Origin: QHWT01 sp963755695
GTDB taxonomy: Bacteria > Acidobacteriota > Vicinamibacteria > Vicinamibacterales > 2-12-FULL-66-21
Direction of reading: 5' to 3'
DNA: 64,000 nt
Assembly: GCA_963755695.1 (NCBI GenBank)
Contig: CAVWLB010000010.1
Location: 496,001-560,000, forward strand
The notes under the pieces were generated by a model. That model did not search any database. It saw nothing but the letters and a program-made list of their open reading frames with translations, and had not been told where the DNA came from. Shown here one piece after another: positions 16,367 to 27,249 of the stretch. Position 1 is the first letter of the stretch. Each line of letters opens with the position of its first letter. The translations under genes were made by a program, and so were the position numbers.

Positions 16367-19088
16367 TCATTCGACCTTCAGACCTTCGATCGGCGCGACC
16401 CGCGCGGCACGGCGGGCCGGTGCGAGACACGCGATCGCCGCCGCCGCCAGGAGCAGTCCGCTTGCCGCCGCCATTGACGTCAGATCGCTCGGCCGGATCT
16501 GGAACAGCACCGCGCGAAGCAGGCCGCCCGCGAGTTGCGCGACGATGAGCCCGAGAACGACGCCGGCGGAGGCCAGGGCAAGCCCCTGGGCGGTGACCAG
16601 CCGGGCCAGCGCGCCGGGTTGCGCGCCGAGCGCGAGACGGATCGCCAGTTCGCGGCGCCGCTCGTTCACCAGGCACGCAAGCAGGCCGTAGACGCCAATC
16701 GCGGCAAGCGTGCCCGTCAGCAGCGCGAAGGCAACGAGCACGGACATCAGCAGCCGCGGCGCGGCCGCGCGCTGCGAGCAGCCGGGCGTCCATCGTCCGC
16801 ACGTTACTGAGCGGCAACGACGGATCCAGCGCGCGTAGGCCGGCTGCGCATCGCAGCGATCGCCGTGGCTTCATCGGAACCGCGCGCGACGATCGTCATC
16901 GCGCGGAACGGAAACTGCCGCGCGCTGTGATAGATGACCGGCTCGCCTGTCTGATCGAGCGGCGCCTGGTGGATGTCCGCCACGATGCCGACGATGCGGA
17001 AGGGACCGGCCTCCAGGAGATTCTGGCCGAGCGGTCCGATGTTCCTGCGCGGTCGAAACGATCCGTCGTCCGATCGCGTCCTCTCCCGGGAAACGTTCGA
17101 CTCGCGAAGGTCTGGTTGACGACGACGACCGGCTCGGTCGCCGTCAGCGATCGCGGTCGTGAACGAGCGACCGGCCAGCAGCGTGCCCGGACCGTCTCGA
17201 AGTAGCCGCTGCTGATCGCAGACGTGCTGCGCGATGGGGCGATCGTCGCTGCCGCCTGCGCCGGGCGACCTTCGATCTCGAACGGCAACCGCCAGCCGGG
17301 GTCCAGCGGCAGCGGCGGTAGTTGCGCCCGCCGCGTCGATGCCCGGCTGTCGCCGGATCGTCTCGAGCAGCGACGCGATAGAACTCATCGACCTTCGGCC
17401 AGGTCTGATACCCCGCGCTGGACAACTGCAGCGTCGCCGTGACGCACGCCGGCGTGACGACGCCGGTCGGAGCGTGGAGCATGCGCGACACGCTGCGCAC
17501 GAGCAGCGCCGAGGCCATCAGGACGGCGCAGGCCAGCGCGACTTCCACGACGACCAGCAGACGATTCCAGCGCCGGCCGCGCACGCCGGTGGCGGTGCGG
17601 CGTGCCGTCCTTCAGCGCTTCGGAGGCCTGCGTGCGCGAGAGCACCAGCGCCGGCACGAGGCCGAACAGGATGGCGGTGCCGCCGACGATCGCCAGGGCG
17701 AACGCGAGCAGCCGCAGATCGATCGTGGTCTGCGCGAGCCGCGGAACTCGAGCCGGGATCGCGGCAATCGCCAGCTTCAGCAGCGCCAAGAGCGCCGAGC
17801 GCGCCGGCCGATGGTGCCCGGCGCGGCAAGCAGCAGGCTTTCGACGAGCATCTGCCGGAGGAGCCGCGCGCGCGACGCGCCGAGCGCCGCGCGAACGGCC
17901 ATCTCGCGCGCGCGTACCGTTGCGCGCGCGAGCAGCAGGCTGGCGACGTTCAGGCACGCCGTCACGAGCAGCAGGCCGACGGCGCCGAGCAGCACGAAGA
18001 GCGCCGGCCGGTAGTAGCCGAGCATGTCGTCGAGCAGCGGCACGGCACGCGCCAGCCAGCCGCGGTTGGTGGCGGCATGCTCCGCGACCAAGACGTGCTG
18101 ACAGACTCGCGAGCTCGCGCGCAGCCTGTTCGGCCGTGACGCCTGGCTGCAGCCGCGCGATCGCTTCCATGAAGTGCGCGCCGCGGCTGTGCTGCGTCAG
18201 GTCCCAATTGCAGCCGCAGCCACACGTCGACATCGTCAGGGAAGTTGAACCGCGCCGGCATGACGCCGGCGATCGTGTAGTTGCCGTCGTTCGCATCGAG
18301 CAGGCGGCCGATGATTTCGGGATCGGCGTCGTAGCGCTGGCGCCACAGGCGATCGCTGATCACGGCAAGCGCATCGCGCGAGTAGAACGGACCGTCCGCG
18401 GAAATCCCGGACCGAGCTGCGGGGACACGCCGAGCAGCTCGAACAGGTTGGCGCTGGTCTCGATGGCGCTGACGCGCACGGGCTCGCTCCCGGGCTGTAC
18501 AGGTTGACCTCGGGACGCCACCACGCCGCCGCATCGCTGAACGCCGCCGTGGACGTCGCGATAGTCCATGAAGTTGACCGGCGACAGGCGCTCTTTCGGC
18601 AGCGCTTTCTCGGCGTTGCTTTCCCAGAGCGCCACGAGCTGTTGCGGATCGCGGATAGGGGAGCGGCTGCAGCAGCACGGCATCGACGACGCTGAAGATG
18701 GCGGTCGCGGCGCCGGCGCCGAGGCCGAGCGTTGCGATGGCGACGGCGGCGAACGACGGGAGCACGCCGCAACTGACGCCAGGCGAACCGCACATCGCCC
18801 GCCAGGCCCATCCAGTCCCCGCGACGGAGGGTCCACGTGCGTCGGCCGCGACTCGGGCAGCGCGGGTTCGCGAACGCGGCACCGTCGCGAGCGGCGATTC
18901 CTCCAGAGCCCGCTTGGCGGCGGCATACGCCTCCGGCTCGGTTCGACCCGCGCCGACGCGCTTCGAGATACAGATCCTCGAGATGCGCGGCGAGCTCGTC
19001 GATCGGTGTGCAGTGGCAGATCGCGGCGCCGGTGGCCTTGCGCGTGCCGAAGCACGAGTGCCTTCCAGTCATGTTGGGGGCTGTTCAT
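16367..19088 (-). CDS. ADOP-type ABC transporter permease (frame-broken)
   Basis: About 900 residues when joined. The N terminus carries the ADOP-specific cytoplasmic helical piece (DELAAHLEDLYLEA), then VAIATLGLGAGAATAIFSVV (first membrane helix), VDAVLLQPLPYP, MacB-type periplasmic domains, and two FtsX cores such as LLLARATVRAREMAVRAALG and RRELAIRLALGAQPGALARL. ADOPs are large acidobacterial permeases of the MacB class without a dedicated ATPase beside them; substrates are unknown. At least eight indels split the gene. It starts 26 bases after the PadR repressor that probably controls it. Confidence 0.82.
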
Positions 19089-19113
19089 GGGATCTCCGTG
19101 AGCCTTGTTTCGT

Positions 19114-19460
19114 TCACGCGTACTTCACGCCGGCCACCTGCGCGAGCGCGGCGACGAAGCGGCTCCAGTCGGCGCGCTGCTCGGCGAGCACGCCGGCGAC
19201 CCGGCGTCGGTGATGCGGTAGTAGCAGCGCCGCCGCGCGCCGGCTTTCTCCACCCAGCGTCCTTTGATCCAGCCGCGGTCTTCCAGGCGATACAGCGTGG
19301 CGTAGAGCGAGGCCAGCGTGAACGGAGGCTTCCGGCCGATGCGCTCCTCGATCAGCTTCGCGATCTCGTAGCCGTGGTGGGCCTCGTGCTCGACGATGGC
19401 GAGGATGACGACCTCGGCGCTGCCTTTCTTGGCTTCGTCGGTCCCGCGGCGTGTCGTCAT
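19114..19460 (-). CDS. PadR-family transcriptional regulator (one frameshift near 19200)
   Basis: About 115 residues. The winged helix is clear: VVILAIVEHEAHHGYEIAKL, FTLASLYATLYRLEDRGWI and RRRCYYRITDAG. After a one-base break near 19200 the last part continues as a short C-terminal helix ending in AGVKYA. PadR proteins repress neighbouring transport or detoxification genes. In Acidobacteriota a PadR gene directly before an ADOP permease is the standard pairing, as here. Confidence 0.85.
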
Positions 19461-19567
19461 CCTGAAGCCTTCCCGTGATCGTCCTGATCGGGTGGATATG
19501 AAGGCAGCCTATATATCACAGTCTTGGACGGAGCCGAGGCACCAAGGGTTGACGGCGAAAGCTCAGC

Positions 19568-19950
19568 GGCATCGACGTGGTCATCAACAACCTCGACGAT
19601 CGGCCGACGCTCGCAAAGGAACGACGGGGGCGCCAAGGCCGGCCTGGCGCACGGTGGCGCTGAAAGGTGATCCGGGGCGAGGCTGCCCCAGAGACGCGAT
19701 CGGGTCGGTCGTGTTCGCGACGGCGGAGGCGTGCGTCACCTGGGCGAGGTGCCGAGCGGCCGCGGTCAGACTTCGCATCCGATCTGCGCGTGCTCTTGGC
19801 CCGGGTACGGAGACGACGGTCTCGAGCCTGCAGGTACGATGGGCGAACGGCCCCACCGTCAATTACAAAATCGACCGCGTCGATACAATACTGACGATCG
19901 ACCAGGCTAGCGGTTCGGTCACCAACGTCACCACGAAGCAGCCACAACCC
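19568..19950 (+). pseudogene. Decayed C terminus of an ASPIC/UnbV (CRTAC1-like) protein
   Basis: Pieces of the family appear in order but in different frames: IDVVINNLDDRPTL, then RDAIGSVVFATA, then SDLRVLLA and LGPGTETTVSSLQVRWANG, ending DRVDTILTIDQASGS. In intact proteins this region follows FG-GAP propeller repeats. Here there is no start, no propeller and several frame changes plus losses, so it is a real remnant rather than a gene with one sequencing error. Confidence 0.6.
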
Positions 19951-20040
19951 GGCCGGAGAACCGGGGAACCGGAGACCCGGGGAACCGGAGAACCCGGGGA
20001 ACCCGAGAACCCGAGAACCCGAGAACCCGAGAACCTGTCA
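19951..20040 (+). repeat. Low-complexity array (word GAGAACCC)
   Basis: A run of GAACCGGG, GGAGACCC and then four consecutive GAGAACCC units directly before the PilT-like gene. The word appears in one orientation only. It is the reverse complement of the word used at 54965-54996 and matches words in the 41.9 kb array. Confidence 0.6.
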
Positions 20041-20060
20041 GTTCCTGCTAGCATAGCGCC

Positions 20061-21235
20061 GTGGCGCGCCACGACGACAACGACGAAATCGACCAGTTGA
20101 TCGCCGAGCTGCACGCCTCGAGCGCGCCGGCAACGCCGACCACCGGCGACACTGGACGAGTGGAACGATGGCTGCGCATCCTGGTCGACGCAGGGGGCAG
20201 CGACCTGTTGCTCGTGGCCGGAGCCCCGCCGACGCTGCGCGTCGACAGTCGCGTGCGGCCGCTGGCTGAAGGCCCGCTCGATGGGGTCGATGTCGAGGAG
20301 GCGGTGTTGCCGGCGCTGCCGCCGCACGCACGCCGGATCTACCGCCAGTCGCACATCGCCGACGGGTCGTTCCGCGTTCACGGCCTCGGCCGCTTTCGCA
20401 TCAACCTCCACCGCGAGCGTGGACGGGCGGCGGCGGCCATCCGCGCGCTGCCCACGCAGGTGCCGTTGCTCTCGACGCTGGGTCTTCCGCCGAGCGTTGC
20501 GATCCTCGCCGAGCTGCCGCGCGGCCTGGTGTTGATCGGCGGCCCGACCGGCTCGGGCAAAACGACGACGCTTGCGGCGCTCGTGGACGAGATCAATCGC
20601 AAGGAGGCGAGACACGTCGTCACGATCGAGGATCCGATCGAGTACGAGCACGGGCACCAGAGTTCAGTGGTCGAACAGGTGGAGATCGGCGTCGACGCGC
20701 CGGACTTTCCCACCGCGCTTCGTGCCGCGTTGCGCCAGGCGCCCGACGTGCATCGTCGTCGGCGAGATGCGCGATCCGGAGACGATGCGGATTGCGCTGG
20801 CCGCCGCGGAGACAGGGCATCTCGTGTTTTCGACCGTACACACCACCGATGCCGCATCCACCGTCGGGCGCATCTGCCGATTCATTTCCCGCCGAGCGAC
20901 AGAACACGATCCGCCAGGAGCTGTCGATGGCGCTGGCTGCGGTGATGACGCAGACGCTGCTGCCTCGAATCGGGGGCGGGCTCGTTCCTGCCGCGGAGTT
21001 GCTGATGGTCGGCTATGGCGCGCGTCAGCACGTCCGCAGAAATGCGCTCCAGCACCTGCACCAGGAGATCACGATCACCCGCAGAAATGGCTCGTTCACG
21101 CTCGAGGAGTCGCTGGCGCACCTCGTGAAGAGCGGGATGATCGACCGGCAGGACGCGCTCGCGCGTGCCGCGCACGTCGAGGAAATGGAGCAGTTGCTGT
21201 CAGCTCAACCTCCGCCCTCCAGCCGGACGGCATAG
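20061..21235 (+). CDS. PilT/PilU-like type IV pilus retraction ATPase (frame-broken)
   Basis: About 390 residues. After a degenerate N-terminal domain (GGSDLLLVAGAPPTLRVDSR) the core shows Walker A GGPTGSGKTTT, the Asp box VTIEDPIEYEH, a Walker B region reading VVGEMRDPETM after correction, and the His box HLVFSTVHTTDAAST. Breaks lie near 20751 (one extra G) and 20887 (one extra T). The 40-50 residue N-terminal extension is low in complexity. These hexameric ATPases pull pilin subunits back into the membrane. No pilin genes are nearby; it sits upstream of the PA2779/peptidase pair. Confidence 0.8.
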
Positions 21236-21295
21236 AAGATGCTTCGATCCGGCGCGGCAAGTAGTGTGCTCTCACCTGTTGGGCAGGAGGAACTC

Positions 21296-21688
21296 ATGCG
21301 CGTATGTCGGCGAATCCTTGGCTCCACGCTCGCGCTGCTGATGTGCGCGCCGGCGGCGTGGGCGCAGCAGACCCATGTGATCAACCAGTCGGCGCTCGAG
21401 CAGGCGGTCCAGCAGCGCGTCAGCCAGGATCAGGCAGACCGGGATGCCATTCGCAGTTTCCTGCACCGTCCAGAAGTGAACGAGGTCGCAACCAAGGCCG
21501 GCCTTTCGGTTCAGAAGGCTGAAGCGGCGGTGTCGACCCTGCAGGGTGACGACCTGAAACAGGTCGCGGCGCAGGCCCGCAGTGCGGATCAGCAGCTGGC
21601 CGGCGGCGCGACGACGGTCGTCATCACGACGACCACGATCATCATCATCCTTCTCGTCGTGATTCTCATCGTTGTCATTGCCAAGTGA
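21296..21688 (+). CDS. PA2779-family small exported protein
   Basis: 130 residues with a signal peptide (RRILGSTLALLMCAPAAWAQ), a helical middle (ALEQAVQQRVSQDQADRDA and a second helical pair) and a strongly hydrophobic C-terminal helix rich in I and V (IIIILLVVILIVVIA). AGGAGG lies about 5 bases before the ATG. In Pseudomonas this family sits next to the PA2778 cysteine peptidase, as here: the next gene is a PA2778-like C39 peptidase whose TTG start overlaps this stop by 17 bases. The tail may be the peptidase's substrate or membrane anchor, by analogy only. Confidence 0.8.
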   Translation: MRVCRRILGSTLALLMCAPAAWAQQTHVINQSALEQAVQQRVSQDQADRDAIRSFLHRPEVNEVATKAGLSVQKAEAAVSTLQGDDLKQVAAQARSADQQLAGGATTVVITTTTIIIILLVVILIVVIAK

Positions 21689-23717
21689 CGCGGTACGCGT
21701 CGTTCGCAGGGTGCTGACGCTGGCAGTGGTTCTTTCGAGCACTGCCGCGGCGGCACCCGCATTCGCGCCGCAGTCCTCACCCACCCCCGCACTCCTCGAC
21801 GTTCCTTACCTGCCGCAAACAGAACTGCTCTGCGGCGGTGCCGCGGCGGCAATGGTCATGCGCTATTGGGGGACGCGCGATGTCTATGCGGACGCGTTCG
21901 CGCCGCTCGTCGATCCGGCGGCGAAGGGAATTCGCACCGCCTCGCTCGCTTCCGCGCTGGCGCAGCGCGGCTGGGGCGTGGTCGCCGGGCCAGGAGATCC
22001 GTCTCACGCTCAGCAGCAACTCGGCCGTGGTCGGCCGATCATTGCGCTCATCGAAGATCGGCCTGGGATCTTTCATTACGTCGTGGTGGTGAGCTGGGCG
22101 CGGGGCAAGGTGATCGTGCACGATCCCGCGCGTGCCCCATTTCGAGTACTCGATGAAGCTCCGTTCGATCGTGCCTGGCAGAAATCGGAGCGATGGATGC
22201 TGGTGGCGCTGCCACCGGCGCGAAGTGCGGATGCTGCAGGCCCGGAGGCGAGTGGCGCTGCCACAGCGATGTCGACTACCGGGCCGTGCGCGAATCTCGT
22301 TGATGAAGGGGTGCGGCTTGCCAACGACGGCGATCGAGCGTCGGCACGGCGTGCGTTGCAGGCTGCGAGCGAGAGCTGTCCGCATTCGGCTGCGGCGTGG
22401 CGCGAGCTCGCCGGGCTCGACGCTCTCGACGGGAAGTGGGCGGATGCCGAAGCCGACGCCAAGCGTGCGCTCGCTCGGGATCCCTACGACGCGCATGCCT
22501 GGCGCGTGCTCGCAACCTCTCGCTACGTGAGACACGACGATCTCGGCGCGCTCGAGGCGTGGAACCGGGTGGGAGAGCCGTCGGTCGAGCTCGTCGACGT
22601 CAAGGGCCTCGAGCGTACCCGCTACGGCGTCATCGCCGATGCGATTGATCTGCCGCCACGCACGCTGCTGACTGCGGCACACCTTCGCCGCGCTCAGAAG
22701 CGCCTGCGAGACATCCCCGCGCTCACGGTCGCGAGTGTCGGGTTTCACCCGCTCGAGAACGGCCGCGCGCAGATCGACGCGGCGGTTGTCGAACGGGCTC
22801 CTGCGCCACTGCAGCCCTCCGCCTGGATCGGCACCGGTCTCGGGCTCGTCGTCGATCGCGAACTGTCGACAGCCTCGGCCAGCCTGACCGGGGGCGGTGA
22901 GCTGATTAGCGCATCGTGGCGCTGGTGGGAGCACCGGCCCCGAGTGGCATTCTCGCTTGCCGCGCCGGCGCCCCACGCCCTTGGTGGAGGCGTGTGGCGC
23001 GTCGACGCCTCGCGCGAGACCGAGACCTTTGGCGAACAGGCATTCGCCGAAACGCGATCGCGGGCAGGCTTGACGGTCGCCAACTGGATCTCGTCTCGGC
23101 TGCGCGCCGAGGGATCGGTGGGCATCGAACGATTCGGTCCCGCATCGGACCGGACGGCGGCGTTATCTGGCGCCATCGAACTCTGGCCGGTGCACGATCG
23201 GCTGGCGATCGAAGCGCGGGCCGGCGCGTGGCTTGGCGCGCGGGACGTCGATCGTTTCGAAACGGCGAGCGTCTCGACGCGATGGCGCTCGTCGGCTGCG
23301 AATAGCGGCATGATCATGCTCGCGCGGGCCGGCGGCCAGATAGCGTCGAACGATGCGCCACTATCGCTTTGGCCAGGAGCCGATACCGGTCACGCGCGCC
23401 AGGTGCTGCTGCGCGCGCATCCCTTACTCGACGACGGCATCATTGCCGGAGGTGTATTTGGCCGGGAACTGATCTTTGCTGGCAGCGAATGGCGTCGATG
23501 GATGCGACCCCGACGATCGGCCGTCCGTATCGCTCCCGCTGTGTTCGTCGATCTCGCGCGCGCAACCCGCGGCATCCTCTCGACCGATGAGCGCGCCCAC
23601 GTCGATGCCGGCGCCGGCATACGGTTCGCGCTGCCCGGAATGGGGGTGCTGCGGCTCGACGTCGCTCACGGGTTGCGCGACGGAGCGACGGCGCTTTCTG
23701 TGGGTTTCGAACGCTGA
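21672..23717 (+). CDS. C39-like cysteine peptidase fused to TPR, POTRA-like and predicted outer-membrane barrel domains
   Basis: 681 residues, intact. A signal peptide (VLTLAVVLSSTAAAAPAFA) is followed by a C39-like peptidase at about 42-180 with C54 in ELLCGGAAAA, H135 in GIFHYVVVV and D151 in VHDPAR. Two or three TPR helices (208-300, such as AWRELAGLDALDGKWADAEA) come next, then a POTRA-like module (305-377, LRRAQKRLRDIP, then VGFHPLENGRAQIDAAV). From about 385 to the end the sequence is alternating, aromatic-rich beta strands like an Omp85-type barrel. PA2778 proteins normally stop after the TPR, near 330 residues. Start is TTG at 21672; a later GTG is possible. Confidence 0.75.
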   Translation: MSLPSDAVRVVRRVLTLAVVLSSTAAAAPAFAPQSSPTPALLDVPYLPQTELLCGGAAAAMVMRYWGTRDVYADAFAPLVDPAAKGIRTASLASALAQRGWGVVAGPGDPSHAQQQLGRGRPIIALIEDRPGIFHYVVVVSWARGKVIVHDPARAPFRVLDEAPFDRAWQKSERWMLVALPPARSADAAGPEASGAATAMSTTGPCANLVDEGVRLANDGDRASARRALQAASESCPHSAAAWRELAGLDALDGKWADAEADAKRALARDPYDAHAWRVLATSRYVRHDDLGALEAWNRVGEPSVELVDVKGLERTRYGVIADAIDLPPRTLLTAAHLRRAQKRLRDIPALTVASVGFHPLENGRAQIDAAVVERAPAPLQPSAWIGTGLGLVVDRELSTASASLTGGGELISASWRWWEHRPRVAFSLAAPAPHALGGGVWRVDASRETETFGEQAFAETRSRAGLTVANWISSRLRAEGSVGIERFGPASDRTAALSGAIELWPVHDRLAIEARAGAWLGARDVDRFETASVSTRWRSSAANSGMIMLARAGGQIASNDAPLSLWPGADTGHARQVLLRAHPLLDDGIIAGGVFGRELIFAGSEWRRWMRPRRSAVRIAPAVFVDLARATRGILSTDERAHVDAGAGIRFALPGMGVLRLDVAHGLRDGATALSVGFER

Positions 23718-23845
23718 TGTCGTAATTGGGCGATCTGACTCAGTGATTTGGTAATTTCGCCTTTGGCGGTTGGCGTCACCGCTCCGGAAGAGAGAAATCA
23801 CCAATTCACTGAATCACCAAATCACCAAATCACCAAATCACCCAA
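23718..23845. repeat. Stop-to-stop low-complexity array (word AATCACCA / TGGTGATT)
   Basis: Fills the entire gap between the convergent peptidase and LytTR genes; the LytTR stop codon lies inside it. The left arm (23718-23760) contains AATTGGGCG and GTGATTTGGTAATTT; the right arm (23795-23845) repeats AATCACCA about five times. The arms are imperfect reverse complements, so either transcript could end in a long hairpin. Confidence 0.7.
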
Positions 23846-24629
23846 TCAAATGGGTCTTCCGACCCGTTCCTGCAGCTTCTCGCGATAGCCGCGGCTGAGG
23901 GTCAGGCGCGTGCCGTTCTTCAGGAACACGACATACTCGCCGTTGAACCACGGCTGCAGCTCGCGGACGCGCTCGATGTTGACGATGTGGGAGCGGTGGA
24001 TGCGGAAGAACATGTCGGGATCGAGGCTTGGCTTCGACGGCGTTCATCGTCTCGCGGAACAGGTGCGTGTCGTTGCCGACGTGCAGCTTGACGTAGTTGC
24101 CGGCCGCCTCGATCCAGTCGATCTCGTCGGTGCGCACGAAGAACACGCGGCCGCCCGACTTGACGACGAAGCGATCGACGCGCGCCGTGCGCCGGCTTCA
24201 GATCCTGGACGATGGCAGGAGCCGGCGCTCGAGGTCGCCGCCGGCGCGGCGCTCGAGCTGCTGTCGCGCGCGCGCCGAGCGCCTGGCGGAAGCGCTCGCG
24301 ATCGAACGGCTTGAGCAGGTAGTCGAGCGCGTGCACGTCGAACGCGCGCAGCGCATAGCGGTCGTAGGCGGTGACGAAGACGACGAACGGCATCTTGTCG
24401 GCGCCGACGGCGCTCGATGACGTCGAATCCGGTCGGCGCCCGGCATCTGCACGTCGAGGAACACGAGGTCGGGCGAGAGCGCCGCGATGCGATTCGGCGG
24501 CCGTCGCGCCGTCGCCCGCCTCGCCGACGACCTCGATGCCCGGCTTCGTCCTGCAGCAGCATCCGCAGCCGCTCGCGCGCGAGCGGCTCGTCGTCGACGA
24601 TCAGGACGCGGGTCGGGTGGTGTGGCCAT
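23846..24629 (-). CDS. LytTR-family response regulator (frame-broken)
   Basis: About 260 residues. N-terminal receiver with RVLIVDDEPLARERLRMLL, phospho-site region DLVFLDVQMPGADG, VFVTAYDRYALRAFDVHA and YLLKPFDRERF. C-terminal LytTR DNA-binding domain with FFVRTDEIDWIEAAGNYVKL and a last part in another frame ending KNGTRLTLSRGYREKL. Breaks lie near 24030, 24190, 24290, 24415 and 24540. It follows its histidine kinase by 6 bases and would bind direct repeats upstream of target genes. Its stop lies in a low-complexity array. Confidence 0.82.
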
Positions 24630-24635
24630 GACGTA

Positions 24636-25786
24636 TCAGGCGACGCGGAACGACGCGCCGGCGGCGGCGACGCCAGCACTGCGCTGGAAGGGAATTTCGA
24701 TCGCGGACCGCAGAGTCCGCCGTGCAGTGTCGGTGAACTCGAGGCGGTGATGTCCCGGCGTAGAGACATCGAGCCGCGCCCGCGTGTTCGACAGGCCGAC
24801 GCCGGTCCTGCAGCTTCTTCAGCGTACGCGCCGTGCAGACCGCCGCCGTTGTCGCGCACTTCCATCCACAGCCGGTCGTCGGTGCGCCCGGCCGAAGATC
24901 TGCACGTGTCCCTGCTCGCCGCTGCGGCGCGATGCCGTGCTTGATCGCGTTCTCGACCAGCGGCTGCAGAATCATCCGCGGCACTTCGGCGTCGAGCGCG
25001 TCCGGATCGATCTCCACACGCACGGTGAGACGATCCTGGAAGCGCGTCTGTTCGATGTCGAGATACTTCTGGAGGAACTCGATCTCCTCCTTCAGCGACA
25101 CCTTCGGCTTCGCCGCTGCGGTCGAACGTGATGCGCAGCAGATCGCTCAGGCGGCTGATCATCCGATCGGCGGATTCCGGATCGCGGTGCACGAGCGTCG
25201 AAATGGCGTGCAGCGTGTTGAACAGGAAGTGCGGATGGAGCTCCGCCTCGAGCGTCTTCAGCCGCGCCTCGATCAGGCGGGTTTCGAGCTGCGCCTCCTT
25301 CAGCTTGCGTTCCTGCGACTCGTGGTAGTACGCGAGCGCGTGGCTGACGCCGACGATGGCCGCAGTAGACCATCAGGCATCCAGTCCAGATCGCGCGAGG
25401 AAGTTGCGCTGCAGCGTAGACCCACCAGCTGACCGACGGCGGCTTGCTGCCGCCCGATCCACAAGCAGGAACCGGACGCCCGGTCATGCCGACGAAACCG
25501 CAGGAAGGCGAAGACCAGCGCTGCCGGCATGGACGGCGATGTGCGCGCAGCCTGTTTGCCGGCGTCGAGCGGGAAGCGGCGGGCCACCCAGACGACCGAT
25601 GGCAGCAGCAGCGCCGGGACGTACCAGAGCGCGAGGTTCAGGACCAGCAGCTTGCCCGCCTAGATGGGCATGCCCGGTTTAGCCGAGACGACGTCGAGCC
25701 GGTAGGCCTGGAGAGTGGAGAACAGACCGAGGACCGTCGCGACGCCGAAGCACCCATCGGGTGGGGGGCGTCCACGCTTTACGCAT
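24636..25786 (-). CDS. LytS/YehU-type sensor histidine kinase (frame-broken)
   Basis: About 380 residues. Several hydrophobic segments in the first 170 residues (LLVLNLALWYVPALLLPSVV and others) form the membrane sensor. The His_kinase domain carries the phospho-histidine in ELHPHFLFNTLHAIS, then DLLRITFD, YLDIEQTRFQDRL and the N box LQPLVENAIKHGIAPQ. The glycine box falls in a broken stretch near 24790. Start at ATG 25786. It forms a two-gene operon with the downstream LytTR regulator; this pairing commonly controls envelope or carbon-overflow responses. Confidence 0.8.
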
Positions 25787-25882
25787 GCGAGACACTATCC
25801 AGCAACGGCATGGACTGTGCTCGTCAAGTGCGCATTCGCTGGTCCCTCGCGGGTGCCGTTCGTCACGTGCCTTGCGGCCACT

Positions 25883-27035
25883 TCACCCCTGATCGGCCGC
25901 CAGCACGATCAGCGTCGCGTCGTCCTGCAGCCGACCCCGGTGAACGTCGCCACCGCGTCGGCCAGACGCGCCTGGAGCGCCGGGGCGCTGCAGCCGCGAT
26001 GTTCGAGGGCGGCCTCGAGCAGCCGCTCTTCGCCGAACTCCTCGTCGGCGGGGCTGCGCGCCTCGGTCAGGCCGTCGGTGAACAGCACCAGGCGATCGCC
26101 CGGCGTCGAACGCGACGGGCGCCTGCTCGTAGTCGGCGTCCGGCAGCACGCCGAGCACCGGGCCGCCGACGTCAAGCCGCTCGACGCGTGCCGTCGGCGC
26201 GTACGAGCATGGGGAGGTAATGGCCGGCGTTCGTGTAGACGAGCGTGCCCGCCGCGGCGTCGAGCACGGCAGTAGAAGAAGCTGATGAAGCGACCTTCCG
26301 CGATGTTGCCGCAGAGGATGCGGTTGACCTGCTGACAGAGGTCGCGCGGCTCGACCGCCTCGGACGCAAACGCGCGCACGGCGGCCTGCAGGTTCGACAT
26401 CAGCAGCGCCGCGGGGATGCCCTTGCCGACCACGTCGGCGATCGACAGCGCGAGGCGCGTGTCGCCGAAGCGGATCGTGTCGAAGCAGTCGCCGCCGACG
26501 CCGGAGGCCGGCTGCCACGACGACCGCGAGCTCCCAGCCGTCGATCTGCGGCACCTGCTGCGGCAGCAGCCGCTGCTGGATCTTCAGCGCCTCGGCCAGC
26601 TCGCGCCGCTCGGCGGCGTCTCGCCGGCGTCGCGCGCGGCCTGCCTCGATCTCGCTGCGCAGGGTCGCAAGCAGCTGCGCGTTGTCCCACGGCTTCTGCA
26701 CGAAGTCGCGCACGCCGCGGCGCATGGCTTCGACGGCGAGATCCACGCTGCCCCAGCCGGTCATCACGACGACCGGCAGCAGCTGGTCGAGCGCCTGCAC
26801 GCGCGACAGCAGATCGATGCCTTCTCGCCCCGACGTCGTGTCGCCCGTGTAATTGAGATCCATCAGCACGAGATCGAACGGGCGCGTCTCGAGCGCCGCG
26901 AGCGCCGCGTCCGGCGAGGTCACGGCGTCGATCTCGATGCCCTGACCCTTGAGCAGCAGTCTTCAGCGCATCGAGCAGATCGGGCTGATCGTCGGCGATC
27001 AGGATGCGCGGCGATTCGGCACAGGTGGATGTCAT
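25883..27035 (-). CDS. Receiver-PP2C (RsbU/SpoIIE-type) serine phosphatase (frame-broken)
   Basis: About 385 residues. The N-terminal receiver reads PRILIADDQPDLLDALKT, then LVLMDLNYTGDT (phospho-aspartate), VVVMTGWGSVDLAVEAMRRG and FVQKPWDN. A helical linker (ERRELAEALKIQQRLLPQQV) leads to the PP2C-like domain with pieces VGKGIPAALLMSNLQAAVRA, LGVLPDADYEQ, VLFTDGLTEA and DDATLIVL. Such proteins dephosphorylate anti-sigma antagonists in partner-switching cascades after phosphorylation. At least six indels. It lies 97 bases upstream of the LytS gene, same strand, so a three-gene signalling set is likely. Confidence 0.8.
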
Positions 27036-27249
27036 GACCGTCGGGCGCTTGTCCAAAGTGCGTGCCACTAAGCTTTTGACGGAACCGCGCCGGGAAACGT
27101 GCCCTGGCCCGTTTTTCCACTGTTCACTTCCGGACAATGCGATCCCGGAAGCGGAGCATGACGGCCGGTTTCATTGATGAAACCAGTGAACAATTGGCCG
27201 CTTCGGCCCGGTTGATGCCTGGCGTGCGGTTTGCCCCTTCGTTGGCCCC

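Noticed and set aside
17234..18507. Long plus-strand open frames of about 300 codons
   Set aside because: They are shadows of the ADOP permease on the minus strand and read as arginine/alanine-rich sequence without domains.
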